Shown in pieces: positions 21,729-33,658 of a DNA stretch of 64,000 nt (position 1 is the first letter of the stretch; each line of letters begins with the position of its first letter). The notes below the pieces were generated by a model. It saw nothing but the letters and a program-made list of their open reading frames with translations, was not told the DNA's origin and did not search any database. Location of the stretch: contig CM064509.1 of NCBI GenBank assembly GCA_032716605.1, positions 51,104,022 to 51,168,021 on the forward strand, written 5' to 3'. The position numbers and the translations under genes were made by a program. Origin of the DNA: Paralithodes platypus (taxonomy: Eukaryota > Arthropoda > Malacostraca > Decapoda > Lithodidae).

Positions 21729-22204
21729 TTAACCCTTCTTTGGCGGCGCCCGGCTATAGTCGGACAAGAGAACCAAGGACTATGTGGCGGGGCCCGGCTA
21801 TAGTCGCATGCAATTTTGAGCACATTATCGGCTCTGAGAGAGGGAGGAGCGTAGTTTACCTCATGACCGCTCGCCACGGCGGCCATGGACCTACTGAGAT
21901 GTACTCCACATACATCCACCCTCCCTCCCTCGCTACACACGTAATTATGTAACGAAATGACGGTATTTTAGCGTTTTTACCCTTCGGTTGCACGATCGTT
22001 GCAAGACAACCAGTGATCTTAGAAGAATGGTTCAGGTGTCATTGGAAAGCTTAATTAATGCCCTTTCAGGGATACATAATTGTATTACGCTCTGGCTCTT
22101 GTTTATGCATGAAAAAGAGCACGGAAACATGGCCATTTATGGTAAAACCCCCCCGCTGGGCGCGTAGTCGAAAAAAACTCACCCGCCCGCTCGTAATGTG
22201 TTAA
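21729..22204. mobile_element. piggyBac-like MITE, family 1
   Basis: A 476-bp unit including TTAA at each end (21729-21732, 22201-22204). Ends read CCCTTCTTTGGCGG on the left and CCGCTCGTAATGTG on the right. The interior is shared with 60160-60717 and 60718-61129 (words TTGCACGATCGTTGCAAG, GCATGAAAAAGAGCACGG). TTAA duplications are the signature of piggyBac insertion; no transposase is encoded. Confidence 0.75.
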
Positions 22205-22516
22205 TGCATGAGGTGTAGCTAAAAGGGTATAGAGAACTGTAAACAAAATATGTGATTTGTATATGTTATTACCACTCTATTAATTTTGTTAGATTGATAA
22301 ATTACTCCTGTAGCAAAAAACTATTTATTGTTGATGCAGTTGGCATAATTTGCTCTTTATTCCAATAATGAAGTTCTCAAATATTCAAACTACCTTCAGA
22401 TGACATAAGTTAGCTTGCGAAGGTCCTAGCGGAACCAAATGTTTGAAAAGAATTACAATGGCTGAACAAAATATACTGTAATTGATATGTAATAGAAAAA
22501 CAAAAAAGATGGGGTT

Positions 22517-22897
22517 GTACAGGGTGTTCGGAAAGTCACTGTGCGCTTACTTAATTAATATTTTAAGCTATTTACAAATATAAAAAAAGAGAAATGCAAA
22601 AAACAGAAACAACAAATGTGTGTGTAATTAAGTCTATGCATTTTGTTTGGTATTATTTAACTTTATTATTCTATAATAGCATAAACGCAATTAGCACTGG
22701 CCCATTTTTAATTGTATTTATGTAATTATACAGTAATAAAGTAGAGTAATGACAAACAAAATATACTAACTTAAAACGTACCTACCCACATGTGTGATCA
22801 ACTGTCTTTTGCATTTCTCATTATTATTCTTGTAAATAGCTTAACACATTAATTAAATATGTGCACAGTGACTTTCTGCATAACCTGCACACTGTAA
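22517..22897. mobile_element. Tc1/mariner-like MITE
   Basis: The left end TACAGGGTGTTCGGAAAGTC and its inverted partner near 22865-22897 (gtgactttctgcataacctg) form TIRs of about 85 bp that continue through TAAGCTATTTAC and a TTTGCATTTCTC-like segment. The interior of about 200 bp is AT-rich and non-coding. A CAGGGTGTTCGGAAAGTCACTG-type end is common in Tc1/mariner elements of arthropods. Confidence 0.75.
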
Positions 22898-25240
22898 CCA
22901 ATCAATGATCGTAGGAATTGGTTCAGTAAGGGTGCAGGGGATTATCAATTATTTACAGAAAATAGGAGGGACCAAACTAGAATTACAACCAATTATAATA
23001 TGACTAGTACAGGACACAGTATTTATTGCATTACATTGCTTCTGCGCCACACACATAGTAATGGAAGAACAGTAAAGACAGTAAATAATAGATACTGTTG
23101 TAAGCTACTCCCGTTAGCAGTGATTTAGGTCATGTGATTAATATAGTAGTAGGAGACTCCGTGGCAGTATGGCTAGAACGCCACTCCTGTGTGTGTGTGT
23201 GTGTGTGTGTGACATATCCAATGATCGATGATGTTGGAGTGCTAGACATGAAGGGGTATTGTTGATTACAGTTTCTTACAGTATTAGTGCTAGCACCTAA
23301 TACATACTCTTACTAATCAGATTTCTCCGGTTAAAGACTATTCACACAAACACAGCAGTTCCAACAGAACATCGATATACAGAGCTCACCATCTGCACAA
23401 CCTTATCAAGCTAGAATATGTCACTGTGAAGAAGTAAAGAGGTGGTTATAATTCCCACGTGGATAGAGACTGGAATATTCAAGGCTAATGATGATGATAT
23501 TGTATGTTGATGATACTGATGATAATACAGAGAAGGAATTATACATAATCAACTCTATCGCTTATTCACCCCCCAAAATACACTTTATTTGGGATATCCC
23601 ACTAGTAATAACGGACATGTTGATTGTGATAATAACAGTTACATTGATAGTTTAGAGGTTTTTGTTGTTATTGTTGTTTTTGTTATTGATAGTCAGGGCA
23701 TGGAAAAATATAATATTAATGATTGTGATAATAGCAGTGGTGATGATAATGGTTATAAAAAACAAAGAGGGTGAAGTTAGTGGTGATGGTTGTGAAGGGA
23801 TTGACTAGGTCAAGTTTGCCCGGTTCATTCATGGATTACTCCACCTCTAGTTCTCTTCATTCACGCAACGCCTCTCACCCAAGCTTCTCATAACATTCTG
23901 GATAACGTGCTACTTGGTTTACTTGGTCTTCCCTGCAAAGATAGTTCACTTTTCTAAGAAACATATCAACAGTATTGGTTTATATTTTCGTTATGGCATG
24001 TATCATTATTAGAAACATAACTCTTACCGCTCAATTTGTGGCCTTCTTGTTATCAGTTCACAATTCAGTTATACAATATTAAGTACTTCATTTCAACACA
24101 ACTATCAAGCATATGCACCTTGACATGAATCATATCACGATAGCAAAATGTAAACACTGTATACTTGTATCTAACATGTTGCGAACACGATCTAGTAAAC
24201 CGCATATTATCTGTGCTCAAGGTCTCATGGCATATAATACCACTCCGAGCCTCTCTCATGTGTGTGGTTGTGGCAGGGTACGTTAATTATTCAGCGAGTG
24301 TACGATATCCCACCTTGCTGACATGGTGGGGTTGTACACGCCAACCATGCATTCATCACGACATGTACTGAGTATATATCGAAAGAGAGAGAGAGAGAGA
24401 GAAAGAGATTGTAAGTAGATCGATTGAAGGTACTCCTAGCATGTAGTATCATTTTAATGTTTAATGGAAATATTCTAGGACGGCATTATTTGCAATATGA
24501 CAAATATATGTTTGAGTTTGTATGATAATTAATTTTGATATATTTGTTGTGGTAGGTGGGGACGTCCATCATTTTCATTGAGTAACCAATGTGTTTGGTC
24601 AGAGAATGTAATCTTTACTGGAAAATATATCGAGTCACTGGCCAGTTTTACTTTCTAGCATCCCGTCAACGTGGTTATCAGAACACAATTACTAAATCAA
24701 CAGGTATTTACGTCACCTTTACAATATCAGAACGCTATGTCCTTCAGGTGAATTTACATGATTAAAACATATTAATCAATCAATGACCTTCTTAAAACTA
24801 GTTGGCTATATATTTACGCGCAATCGAAAGCATGCTGTCGACGAGGTGAATATCTAATTAATACTGGTTGTTTCCTTATAACAAAAAGAGCATTTCATGG
24901 GTATGAGCTGAAGCCCTTCTCTAACTATTCCTTTGGCTAGGTCTAACTTACTCTTCAAATGCTAAACCCCTGAAAGCTGCTCAGGTAAACCCTGTTGTCT
25001 CAGTAACCTGGGTGTTATCAATTATTTCCCTTTAACACATTATCCCGAAGAGCTCCCACTTAATACTGAATATATATCTTTACTTAATATCCTATAAGAT
25101 CCTGTACTATTGCTCGCTATTTGGCTGAGTGCCTTTACTAACAATAACAGCTATATCTATTAACACACCATCTCTTTATTTCATCATTTGTCTAATCACT
25201 AATCAGTTTCTCTTTGGTTGTTCTATAAGAACACATAGAT
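22898..25240. other. Intron sequence with small microsatellites
   Basis: Contains a (TG)n tract (23190-23212) and a (GA)n tract (about 24384-24404). No exon, RNA gene or recognised element. Confidence 0.5.
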
Positions 25241-25252
25241 TTTATTGCTGGA

Positions 25253-25390
25253 ACACAAAGCCCACTCTAGTAGACAGGAGATCTCTTATTTCTCTCTTCA
25301 CCACTTCAAAGCTGGCCAACACATGCCCACTCTAGTAGACAGGAGGTCTCTTCTTTCTCTCTTCTCTTCAAAGCTGGCCAACACCTCAGA
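25253..25390. repeat. Two-copy tandem duplication, about 70 bp
   Basis: The words CACTCTAGTAGACAGGAG and CAAAGCTGGCCAACAC each occur twice in the same order, about 70 bp apart, with a few substitutions and a short deletion. Confidence 0.75.
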
Positions 25391-25419
25391 TCCTTCTTCT
25401 CGGTACCATCTACCACCAG

Positions 25420-25674
25420 GTGACATTCTTGAATCGCTTGGCTTATTGTGTGAAGGCTAGCAATGTGTCGGCAAGCATCAGGATGCCGAAGGTGTATCTG
25501 AGCCGTAGGTGGGTGATGTACTATGTCCTGGCTCGTCTGGCATTCAGTAGTGTAAGGTTGCTGGAGGACAGGAACAGGCTTAGTTACTTCCCCATAGGTG
25601 CCAAGGTGAGGCCCAGGGTTGTATTTGCTAAGAGCGCTGCTATGTGGCCCGGGCAGGTGCCTGTGGTAGAGTGA
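25420..25674 (+). other. Unidentified coding-like fragment
   Basis: An 84-codon open stretch with balanced composition and no simple repeat, preceded by an acceptor-like ctaccaccag at 25420 and closed by TGA at 25672-25674. Residues include RRWVMYYVLARLAF, SVRLLEDRNRL and AAMWPGQVPVVE. I do not recognise the family. It may be the last part of an old retroelement ORF. It ends where the tail of the minus-strand cold-shock retrocopy begins, so the two are separate insertions. Confidence 0.35.
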
Positions 25675-25675
25675 C

Positions 25676-27150
25676 TCCTGTTTAAGTTTAAGTTTAAGTT
25701 TATTGTGAGATAGAGGGTCTCACTAGTGATGAAAGAAGATGTTGAAGTCCAAGGTAAAGTGGTGAGTATGAAGAGTTGAAGGGATGAAAGCTGGTGGGCT
25801 AGACCACCTTGCTATTTTGTTGTCTTCTTTCTTTGCATCTGTTGTTTCTGCCTCTTTGGTTCAGGTGTCTTGCTGTTTGACGGGCAGGTGGAGTAGACGT
25901 AGGTTGGTTCCCCGAAAAAAGGAGATGGTGTTCTTGTAGGCTCGCTGTCAGTCACCAAGTCAACATCCTCGTCTCCTTCCTCCATCCCTTCCACATCGAC
26001 GTCTTCTCCTATGGTGGAGTCGGAGTATTCAGACGATGTAGAGGAGTTGGTTGCCACTGGATGTTGAAGGGTGGCAGGAGTTGGAGTCGAGGCTGCTGCT
26101 GGTCCGGTGACGTTGACTGCTGGTGGCGGTGGTGATGCAGAGACTGTTGATTGTGGTGGTGGTGGGGGTCTTGAGAGGGGCTTCTGGATGTCCAGTCTCC
26201 TTCTCGGGTGGCTTCTTTGCCTCATAGCCTGAGTGGGAATGAGGTTGCGTGGTGAAGGTGGTCCTGGAAGAGGTGGGATGATGATGTGAGGGAGGTTGTT
26301 TGCCTTCAGGAGTGTAGGAAGATACTCCTGAAGCAGCTTGTGGTCCCCTTTGCAGAGGGTCACTGCAGTTGTAACAACAACCTGGACTAAGTCCGGTGTT
26401 GAACAACTGACTGCTGCTGTGGCTTGTTGGTAGTCCTCCCTCTTACCTCTTCTACCATGCCTGGAACCTTTCAGAATCTCTCCATCAGGGCCCATGACAT
26501 TGATGGCCTCATTTCCTCACCTTCTCCTCTTGATGGTAAATGATACCCTCTCATTGGTGGCAAGAGAGGGCACATGATGAAGAGAATTGGGTTTGGAGAT
26601 GCCAGTGGAGTGGACAAAAATGTCACCTCCACTGTAGGTTATGAAACCAAAGCCCTTTCGTGCATTGAACCACTTAACGTGGCCAGTGAGCTTGGTGGTG
26701 GCACTGGGAGTATCAGGCATCTTGATTGGCTGGCTGATCTCGGCCCGGAGAGCTGTGATTGGCCAAGCTGTGAGCCCGGGAGGAGCTTGCCCAGCCCGCT
26801 CGCTTTGAAGTTCCCATTTCTTCTCCTCCTCTTTATTCCATCTTCGTAATATTCTCCTGGAAGCTTGTTGGAGATGTCTTGTAGTGGGTAACGGGAGTGA
26901 GAAGGTTGCACCATTGAAATAGGACATCTTCGACCAGGATAGAATATATGTGTGTGAACTGGGAGCGAGTTAAGCGGCGAACGTTTAAAGGGAGATACAG
27001 CTGGGTCTAGTTGTTGCGTTACAGGAGGCCGTTGATTGGTGGAGAGCGAGGGTGTGGCTGGAGTCTTCTTGTGACAAGATTTAGAGGTTAAATCTTGCCT
27101 CTTCACCTGAGCTAATCCCGTCCCCTGATTGGCAGACGGAATTACTCCTT
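25676..27150 (-). pseudogene. Cold-shock-domain ORF, intronless, one internal stop
   Basis: On the minus strand a frame from about 26714 (likely start MPDTPSATTKL) runs to a stop at 25812. It opens with a clear cold-shock domain: HVKWFNARKGFGFITY (RNP1-like) and GDIFVHSTGI (RNP2-like), nucleic-acid-binding motifs. After KRRR comes one in-frame TGA (26517-26519, a likely CGA or TGC decay), then GNEAINVMGPDGEILKG. A 227-residue tail follows with Pro-rich runs, an acidic stretch (GEDVDVEGMEEGDEDVDLV) and a basic Lys/Arg/Gln end. The 3' side has AATAAA (about 25702) followed by three CTTAAA-type repeats, like a retroposed tail. A GC-rich leader extends upstream to about 27150. It could be a retrocopy of a host gene or the ORF1 of a retroelement. 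It is not typical YBX1. Confidence 0.65.
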
Positions 27151-29214
27151 TAGTATTTATTAATTGAGTTCACTAAATATCCTCTCAACATGCTTTTGGC
27201 CTTGTCACTTTGAGGTTTGCGCATAAAGTTGGGCTTTGCAATTTGCTAATTTTGATACATGTGCGAATTAATGTTGAATATTCACTTTCTATTGCATGGA
27301 GTCAGGAATGTTCTGACTTTTTCTTCCAATACGACCAGAGAGAAATTGCTTTCCTCCTACACCTTCAGTAACCTTGGCCTGATATACAGTATGTCAAAAT
27401 CCCACATTCTTCCTCTATATTGAAGCTACATATAGTTGCAAATGTTAACCTTGAGCCCAACTATTGAACTGCAACTTAAAATAGATTAAAAACCGTCTAC
27501 ATGATATTGAGCTATAAATACTAATGATAGATAGAAACTATTTTGCTACAATCGTTTTGTTATCTACCGTCTACATTGTTACCATTAAAGGAAATTTGAT
27601 AACAAATGCAACAATATAACATATTTAGGAAACTACAGCAATTGTTGATATTTGAATCGAATACTGCCAACTTTAAATAGTACGGCAATATGAAAATTAC
27701 ATAGAGTTTGAGTATACTATGATAAACAAAATAATCACTAGTTAAATTATTTAGATCATCATGGGTGTATTATTTTATGTAAGAAAATTATTTTGATCTT
27801 TCAAATAAATATATATATCAAGGTCATGTACCATGTAGCATGTGACGGAATATCTAATGTTTCAGGCAATGCGAATAGAAAAAAACTACTGTTAATGATA
27901 TACGATTGTGTATTTACATGATTCTGTTTATTGCCATTACTGTATAATGAAATAAATTCATTCAATTGGTTAGGCACAGTGTTAATTACAGAATGTTATG
28001 ATATTGTTGATTTAACATGAACAAATGGCTAACATTGACAGCACTGTTGGCTTGTGTGTGAGCACTTTACAGAGAATATTAATTTGGTTATTTGAACATA
28101 AATATAATAGTTTATAGAAATAATCATGCTTATGGCTGATTTTGGGAGAAAATACTAACTATCGGCACGTTTCAATTACCTCTAACGAAGCTCTAATCCT
28201 CATGAATATTTAGAATAGTTGTACATTTTGCTACACTTCATAGTGATTTCGAGTTATGCGATTACCGATCACATTTTATAATACTATAATATTGTTAACA
28301 TTGAAATTATGATTACATTCCTATATATTACCCAAAAGCTTGTTAGTTAGTTTGTCAGTTATGCGTCATACATTTTACTTAACAACTCATGGAAAAATAA
28401 CAGTTGATGGTAGACTTCTAATTAAAATATATCATACATACTGCACAGCATATTACTGCATATTCATTTACTTTTCAATCCAAAAATGTAATCGACTTCA
28501 CTTGCAGTAAATCATCTATAGTGAAACTATGAATGTACCTTGGTAATTTTTCAAATTAATTCTGTATTATAGTAAGGTTACGGTACTGCAATAATAAAAA
28601 CACATGTATTTAGGTTAACAATAAAAGACTAGAGTCACTTCCAAAACTAAGGGTTTCTTTAAGGAAAGTGAGGGTAAATGTACTTTGAGGAAGATTAATT
28701 TGCTCATTATTACACACATGAATAAAAACAAGTGGAGTTTCATTAATTGAAATAAGCAATCATAGCCATAAGTTGAACTAAATTCCCAACTAGTAGATAC
28801 CTCATGATAAAAATAGTATTGGAATGCATGATTACCTGATTGACTTTTAAACGCTTTGAATCAAGGACATATTATAATTGACTGGTCCAATGTAAGTTAC
28901 AGCTAAATGATGATATAGAAGGCATTGAACTAAAAATGTTTATACCTTGATAATTTACTCAAAGTCGCACAGTAAGTTAATATAATCTGGCAAACATATA
29001 TTATCAGAATTAGTTGAAGGATTGCTTTTCGTAGTGGTGAGGTAAATATTAGTATACGTTTTGATCACGGTTATTCAAAATTGAGCAATTTGATATTGCT
29101 ACATACAGAATACTGTAAGTAAAGTATATTTGTTGGTCTTTATTTTGTTTTTACCAATTAATATCTACAATTAATGAGAGATAGCTGGGTACATACGACC
29201 TATATATGTGTATA
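27151..29214. other. AT-rich intron sequence, nothing seen
   Basis: The longest stretch of apparently unique DNA in the window: AT-rich, without microsatellites of note, coding frames or recognised elements. Confidence 0.5.
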
Positions 29215-31250
29215 TTGCATTAAATCAGATGTTTGCAGTAAGACAGTTATGCGAGAAGTATTTAGAGAAGCATAAGGAGATATTTTGGGCTTTTATGGAT
29301 TTGGAAAAAAACGTATGATCGTGTGGATCGTGAAGCAATGTGGAAGGTGTTAAGGATATATGAAATTGGAGGAAATTTGTTGGAAGCAGTTAAGAGTTTT
29401 TATGAAGGGAGCAGAGCATGTGTTAGAGTAGGAAATGGTGAGTTGAGTGAATGGTTTGAGGTAAAGGTAGGTTTGTGACAGGGTTGTGTAATGTCACCAT
29501 GGCTGTTTAATATGTTTATGGATGTTTTTTTGTTTTTGTTTCTATATTCCAACTACTCCCTCTCGGGCATAGGCTGAGAGCCTGTACATTCCACCGCTCA
29601 ACATGGTGAAGCCTGTGAGGTCTTGTTCCAGTCTGAGGAGTGAGACATGCGAAGCATCTATCATGGCTCGAAGCAGCTCCATCTCTGAAGCGGCTGGTTG
29701 CTTCGCTCAAGTGCTTCACCGTTTCACCCTCCAGACTCAGACCCTCACTCTCAGAACGCCACCTATTGAGCAGTGAACTCACTAGGCATTGTCCCCCTGT
29801 AACATATTTTGAATATGGGAATATTCATACAATCAGGGAACAATGAGGGTATTTTTTTGGCATTTTGGTGGGCTTTGTGGTAATGCACTGATACTAGGTA
29901 CAGCACAAATTCAATCCCAATAATATCTTCCCATTGACATATCGGGATTTGAACGTGGGTCCATTGGAATACCAATCCAGTGCATGACCACTCCACCACA
30001 CCTCCCCTAAGGTGTGGTGAGGGAGGTGAAAATGAGAACTATGGGAAGAGGATTGAGTTTAGTAGGAAAGAATGGTAGAGATTGGGAGTTGAATCAGTTG
30101 CTGTTCGCTGATGACACAGCGTTGGTGGCGGATTCTGAGGAAAAATTGCAGCGGGTAGTCAAAGAGTTTGGAGTGGTTTGTGGGAGAAGGAAACTGAAGG
30201 TAAACGTCAATAAAAGTAAAGTAATGGTGTGTAATAGGGGTGATCGTAGGGTGAATCTAGATGTGAGGCTGGATGGGGAAATATTGGAAAAAGTAGAGTG
30301 TTTTAAATATCTAGGAGGAACAATAAGCAGGAGTGGAGGTATAGAAATGGAGGTAAAACAGAGAGTGTGTGAAGGAAGGTTTTCGGAGCAATGGGAAGTA
30401 TGTGGAAGACGAAAAATCTCGGATTGAAAGTAAAAAGTGCAGTGTATCAAGGAATTGTTGTGCCAACAGTGATGTATGGGGCTGATACATTGGCTCTGAA
30501 GGAAAAGGAGAAAAGAACGCTAGATGTGATGGAGATGAGCTGCTTGAGAAGTATGTGTGGAGTTACTCGTAGAGACAGATTGAGGAATGAAGAGAGTGGG
30601 GCAGCAGGAACATTTGTCAGCCAGAGTGAACAGAAGGGTGCTGAGCTGGTATGTTCATGTTGAACGAATGGGAGATGAAAGGCTTACAAAGAGAATATGT
30701 GAGTCAGATACAAGGGGAGATAGAAGGACAGGAAGACCCCCATTGAGATGGAGAGACTGTGTAAGACAAGCTTTGGATGATAAAGGAATGACTATAGATC
30801 AGGCAAAGGAAGTGGTAATAAACAGGAATGAATGGAGAATGCTTGTGAATAGATGAGTGAACACTTGGTCATTTGGGGGAAGGGGTCGGGCGCAAGTTGG
30901 ACTAGAAAATAGTCCATCATGCGCCTGGTCCGGGGAGATGATTAATATGAAGGGTGCGCCTGGAAGTGTGGTGGGCGGGCTTGTGGCTTTGGCTCCGCTG
31001 CATGTCAGCCTGCCTAGATCGGAACCACTCCGAGTGGTCGGGGGCCAGGGGAGTGCTGGAGGAACCTTGGTGACCCTGGTCTCTGGGTCTTCTCCTGGGT
31101 GAGCTAGATGTGTGTGAATTTGTGTTTTGTCTGCATGTGTTCGTTGTTTTATGTTGTGTTTTGTATATTCCCTGTTCTTGCTCTGTCTTGAGTCGGCCAC
31201 CCCCAAAACCAAAAGAAACAAAAATTAGAAAGAGGAAAAAAGAAAAGAAA
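29215..31250 (+). mobile_element. RTE-like LINE, 5'-truncated, second family
   Basis: The plus-strand RT starts mid-domain (MFAVRQLCEKYLEKHKE). It continues with FMDLEK then YDRVDREAMW, a QGCVMSPWLFNMFMD box preceded by an in-frame TGA, FADDTALVAD (about 30105-30135) and FKYLGGTISR. The C-terminal end has VNRRVLSWYVHVERM and RTGRPPLRWRDCVR (30587-30856). A GC-rich 3' UTR runs to an A-rich end near 31210-31250. The ORF is split by a SINE at 29525-30010 and has frameshifts near 30390 and 30590. The 5' half is absent. Confidence 0.85.
29525..30010 (-). mobile_element. tRNA-derived SINE copy S3 inside an RT ORF
   Basis: A minus-strand SINE with a tRNA-like head at about 29940-30008, a body matching 49785-50240, and an A-rich 3' tail at 29525-29545. 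It interrupts the LINE reading frame between the codons for FMD (29524) and GVVREV (30011); removing it restores a continuous RT frame. Confidence 0.85.
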
Positions 31251-32033
31251 AAATTAGGAAAAGTGGGGATTGGACCTGTGTAAATAGATAGATAGCATTA
31301 TGTCATATATTTAATAGAGATTAATTGCATACATTTGTTTCTGGTTACTCTCTATTGATGCGTAGGCCTATAAGATTTTACATGAATAATAAATATGTCT
31401 TTAAAAGTCGTTCCACACCGACACGAAAGACCCTCCAGGCGAGTTCACGACTCGAAATTTCAGCCTGATACGGCGAATCGGCAACATAATCGTTGATATC
31501 GGAAATTAGCCGTGGGTGACTCTCACGGTCCAAGCGACGTATCGGGGGTCGATACGTGATTTTGAGCTGTTCAAAAGTTCGCTGGAATCCCCCGGCAACT
31601 GCCCGAGTCTGGTCTTCATCGCAAACTCGTCGTTTCTAAATCATGTGGTCCGTATCAAAGACGTATGGACCGCACCATTAAGACGAGGAAATCTAGGTGG
31701 AGTTGATGTACACTGTACACTAATAAACAAATACAAATTTAAAAAGAGTAATAATGTGTTCCATTATTTCCATACACAATTACATATCGTTTTATGTTTA
31801 TGTAGATTGATAAATATAAATAGAATAATAATGAGAGTCAGACTTGGTGGAAAACTTGATTGAAGGTATAATACATGAGTGAACAATTATATATAGGTAT
31901 GAAATACAATTAAATACATATTAAGTAAATAATAAATAATAAATACAAAAATAAAAACAATAAAATAAACACGAATGAAGGATACTATATAAACTGACCA
32001 ATATACAATGCATAAAATAATAAATAACTAATA

Positions 32034-32352
32034 AGTACTACGTAAGTAAATAATAAATAACTAATAAGTACTACGTAAGTAAATAATAAATAACTAATAA
32101 GTACTACGTAAGTAAATAATAAATAACTAATAAGTACTACGTAAGTAAATAATAAATAACTAATAAGTACTACGTAAGTAAATAATAAATAACTAATAAG
32201 TACTACGTAAGTAAATAATCAATAACTAATAAGTACTACGTAAGTAAATAATAAATAACTAATAAGTACTACGTAAGTAAATAATAAATAACTAATAAGT
32301 ACTACGTAAGTAAATAATAATTAACTAATAAGTACTACGTAAGTAAATAATA
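32034..32352. repeat. 34-bp tandem array, about nine copies
   Basis: A near-identical unit containing AACTAATAAGTACTACGTAA repeats through the interval with only rare changes (for example a TCAATAA variant near 32218). Confidence 0.85.
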
Positions 32353-32389
32353 AATAATATAAGTAAAATAAAGACAAAATATAATAAAC

Positions 32390-32550
32390 ACGAATTAAGG
32401 AATACAATATAAACTGACCAATATATAATGAATTAAGGAATACAATATAAACTGACCAATATATAATGAATTAAGGAATACAATATAAACTGACCAATAT
32501 ATAATGAATTAAGGAATACAATATAAACTGACCAATATATAATGAATTAA
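32390..32550. repeat. About 41-bp tandem array, four copies
   Basis: A unit containing GAATTAAGGAATACAATATA and CTGACCAATATATAAT repeats four times. The same words occur once upstream near 31980-32010. Confidence 0.85.
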
Positions 32551-33090
32551 ATAATAAATAGATAATAATATAATACAATGAAGACATACTAAAAAAATAG
32601 AATGAGAGTAAGATATAGAATTGAACAATATATATAGGTATAATCTATAATGAACTATATCTATAATTAAATAAATAGGTTATGAAAACAAATATATTAA
32701 AAGATATGCTAAAAAAAGGAATGATGGTATAATATATAATTGAATACTATACTGTATATAGGTATAATCTATACTAATATATATCTATACTAAAATATAT
32801 ATTTGCAGACTGTGTGATAGGTGCTCAGAACCTTTTGTACCTTGACAGCTCATCGGTTGCATGTCTCACGGCTTCGTTACGATGTTCAAATACTATTCCT
32901 CTTGAGTTGTATGGCAGTCCTCTGGGTCATATCTTTTCCGTGGATAATTTAGTGTACCCTTTGCACGACTTTTCTTATCACCCACGGCTAATTTACGATA
33001 TCCACAATTATGTTGCCGATTCGCCGTATCAAGATAAAATTTCGTGAACTCGTCTGGAGGGGCTTTCGTGTCAGTGTGCAATGACCTTAA

Positions 33091-33622
33091 GGTGAACTTA
33101 TGTAAGTACCAAGGCCATAGCAACTTATGTAAGTACCAAGGCCATACCAACTTCAGCTAAAAAAATAGCATTTTAATATACAAGTTTAACAAACACTGAA
33201 AATGTCACTGTCTGACACGCAGGTATAACAAATCTAACACTTAATAATTTACTGAATACATTTGAGTAAGCTGAAATAATGCTATAGTAACCGTACAAGG
33301 TTAGGATATTGATTTTCAATTTAAATTATATAAAAAGACGAAGAAGAGTTACATAGTACATAAAGTACATAGATACACAGACTGCACAAACCTTGCCACC
33401 CCTACTAGGCAGTTAGGACTTAATACTAACAAAATGTGCTACTAAGTGGAAGGTAAGGCTAGCAAAGCAGAAGGGTCTCTCCCCATTCACCACTCTCTCC
33501 CTTGGTCGGCATGAAATACAGCTCGGAAAAAGGCCCTCAGTAAAATAAGAAAGTTTCAACCGGGACATTTATAGTAATGATCGAACTTGGATAATAGTAA
33601 TTACTACTGATACTTTACCTAC

Positions 33623-33658
<36 letters not shown>

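Larger units (their letters stand above)
31401..33090. mobile_element. TTAA-flanked inverted-repeat element, 1.7 kb
   Basis: Ends at 31401-31530 and 32980-33090 are inverted copies (CGACACGAAAG, then CGGCGAATCGGCAACATAAT, then TTAGCCGTGGGTGA), with TTAA just outside each arm (31401-31404, 33087-33090). The arms pair over about 120 bp with substitutions and one 5-bp indel. The interior is AT-rich and filled by two tandem arrays. No protein is encoded. Probably a non-autonomous piggyBac-type element; the TTAA is less decisive in such AT-rich DNA. Confidence 0.65.

Noticed and set aside
24065..24371. Possible host exon in a mixed-composition patch
   Set aside because: No acceptor/donor pair bounds a frame with family resemblance, and the frames on both strands are short.
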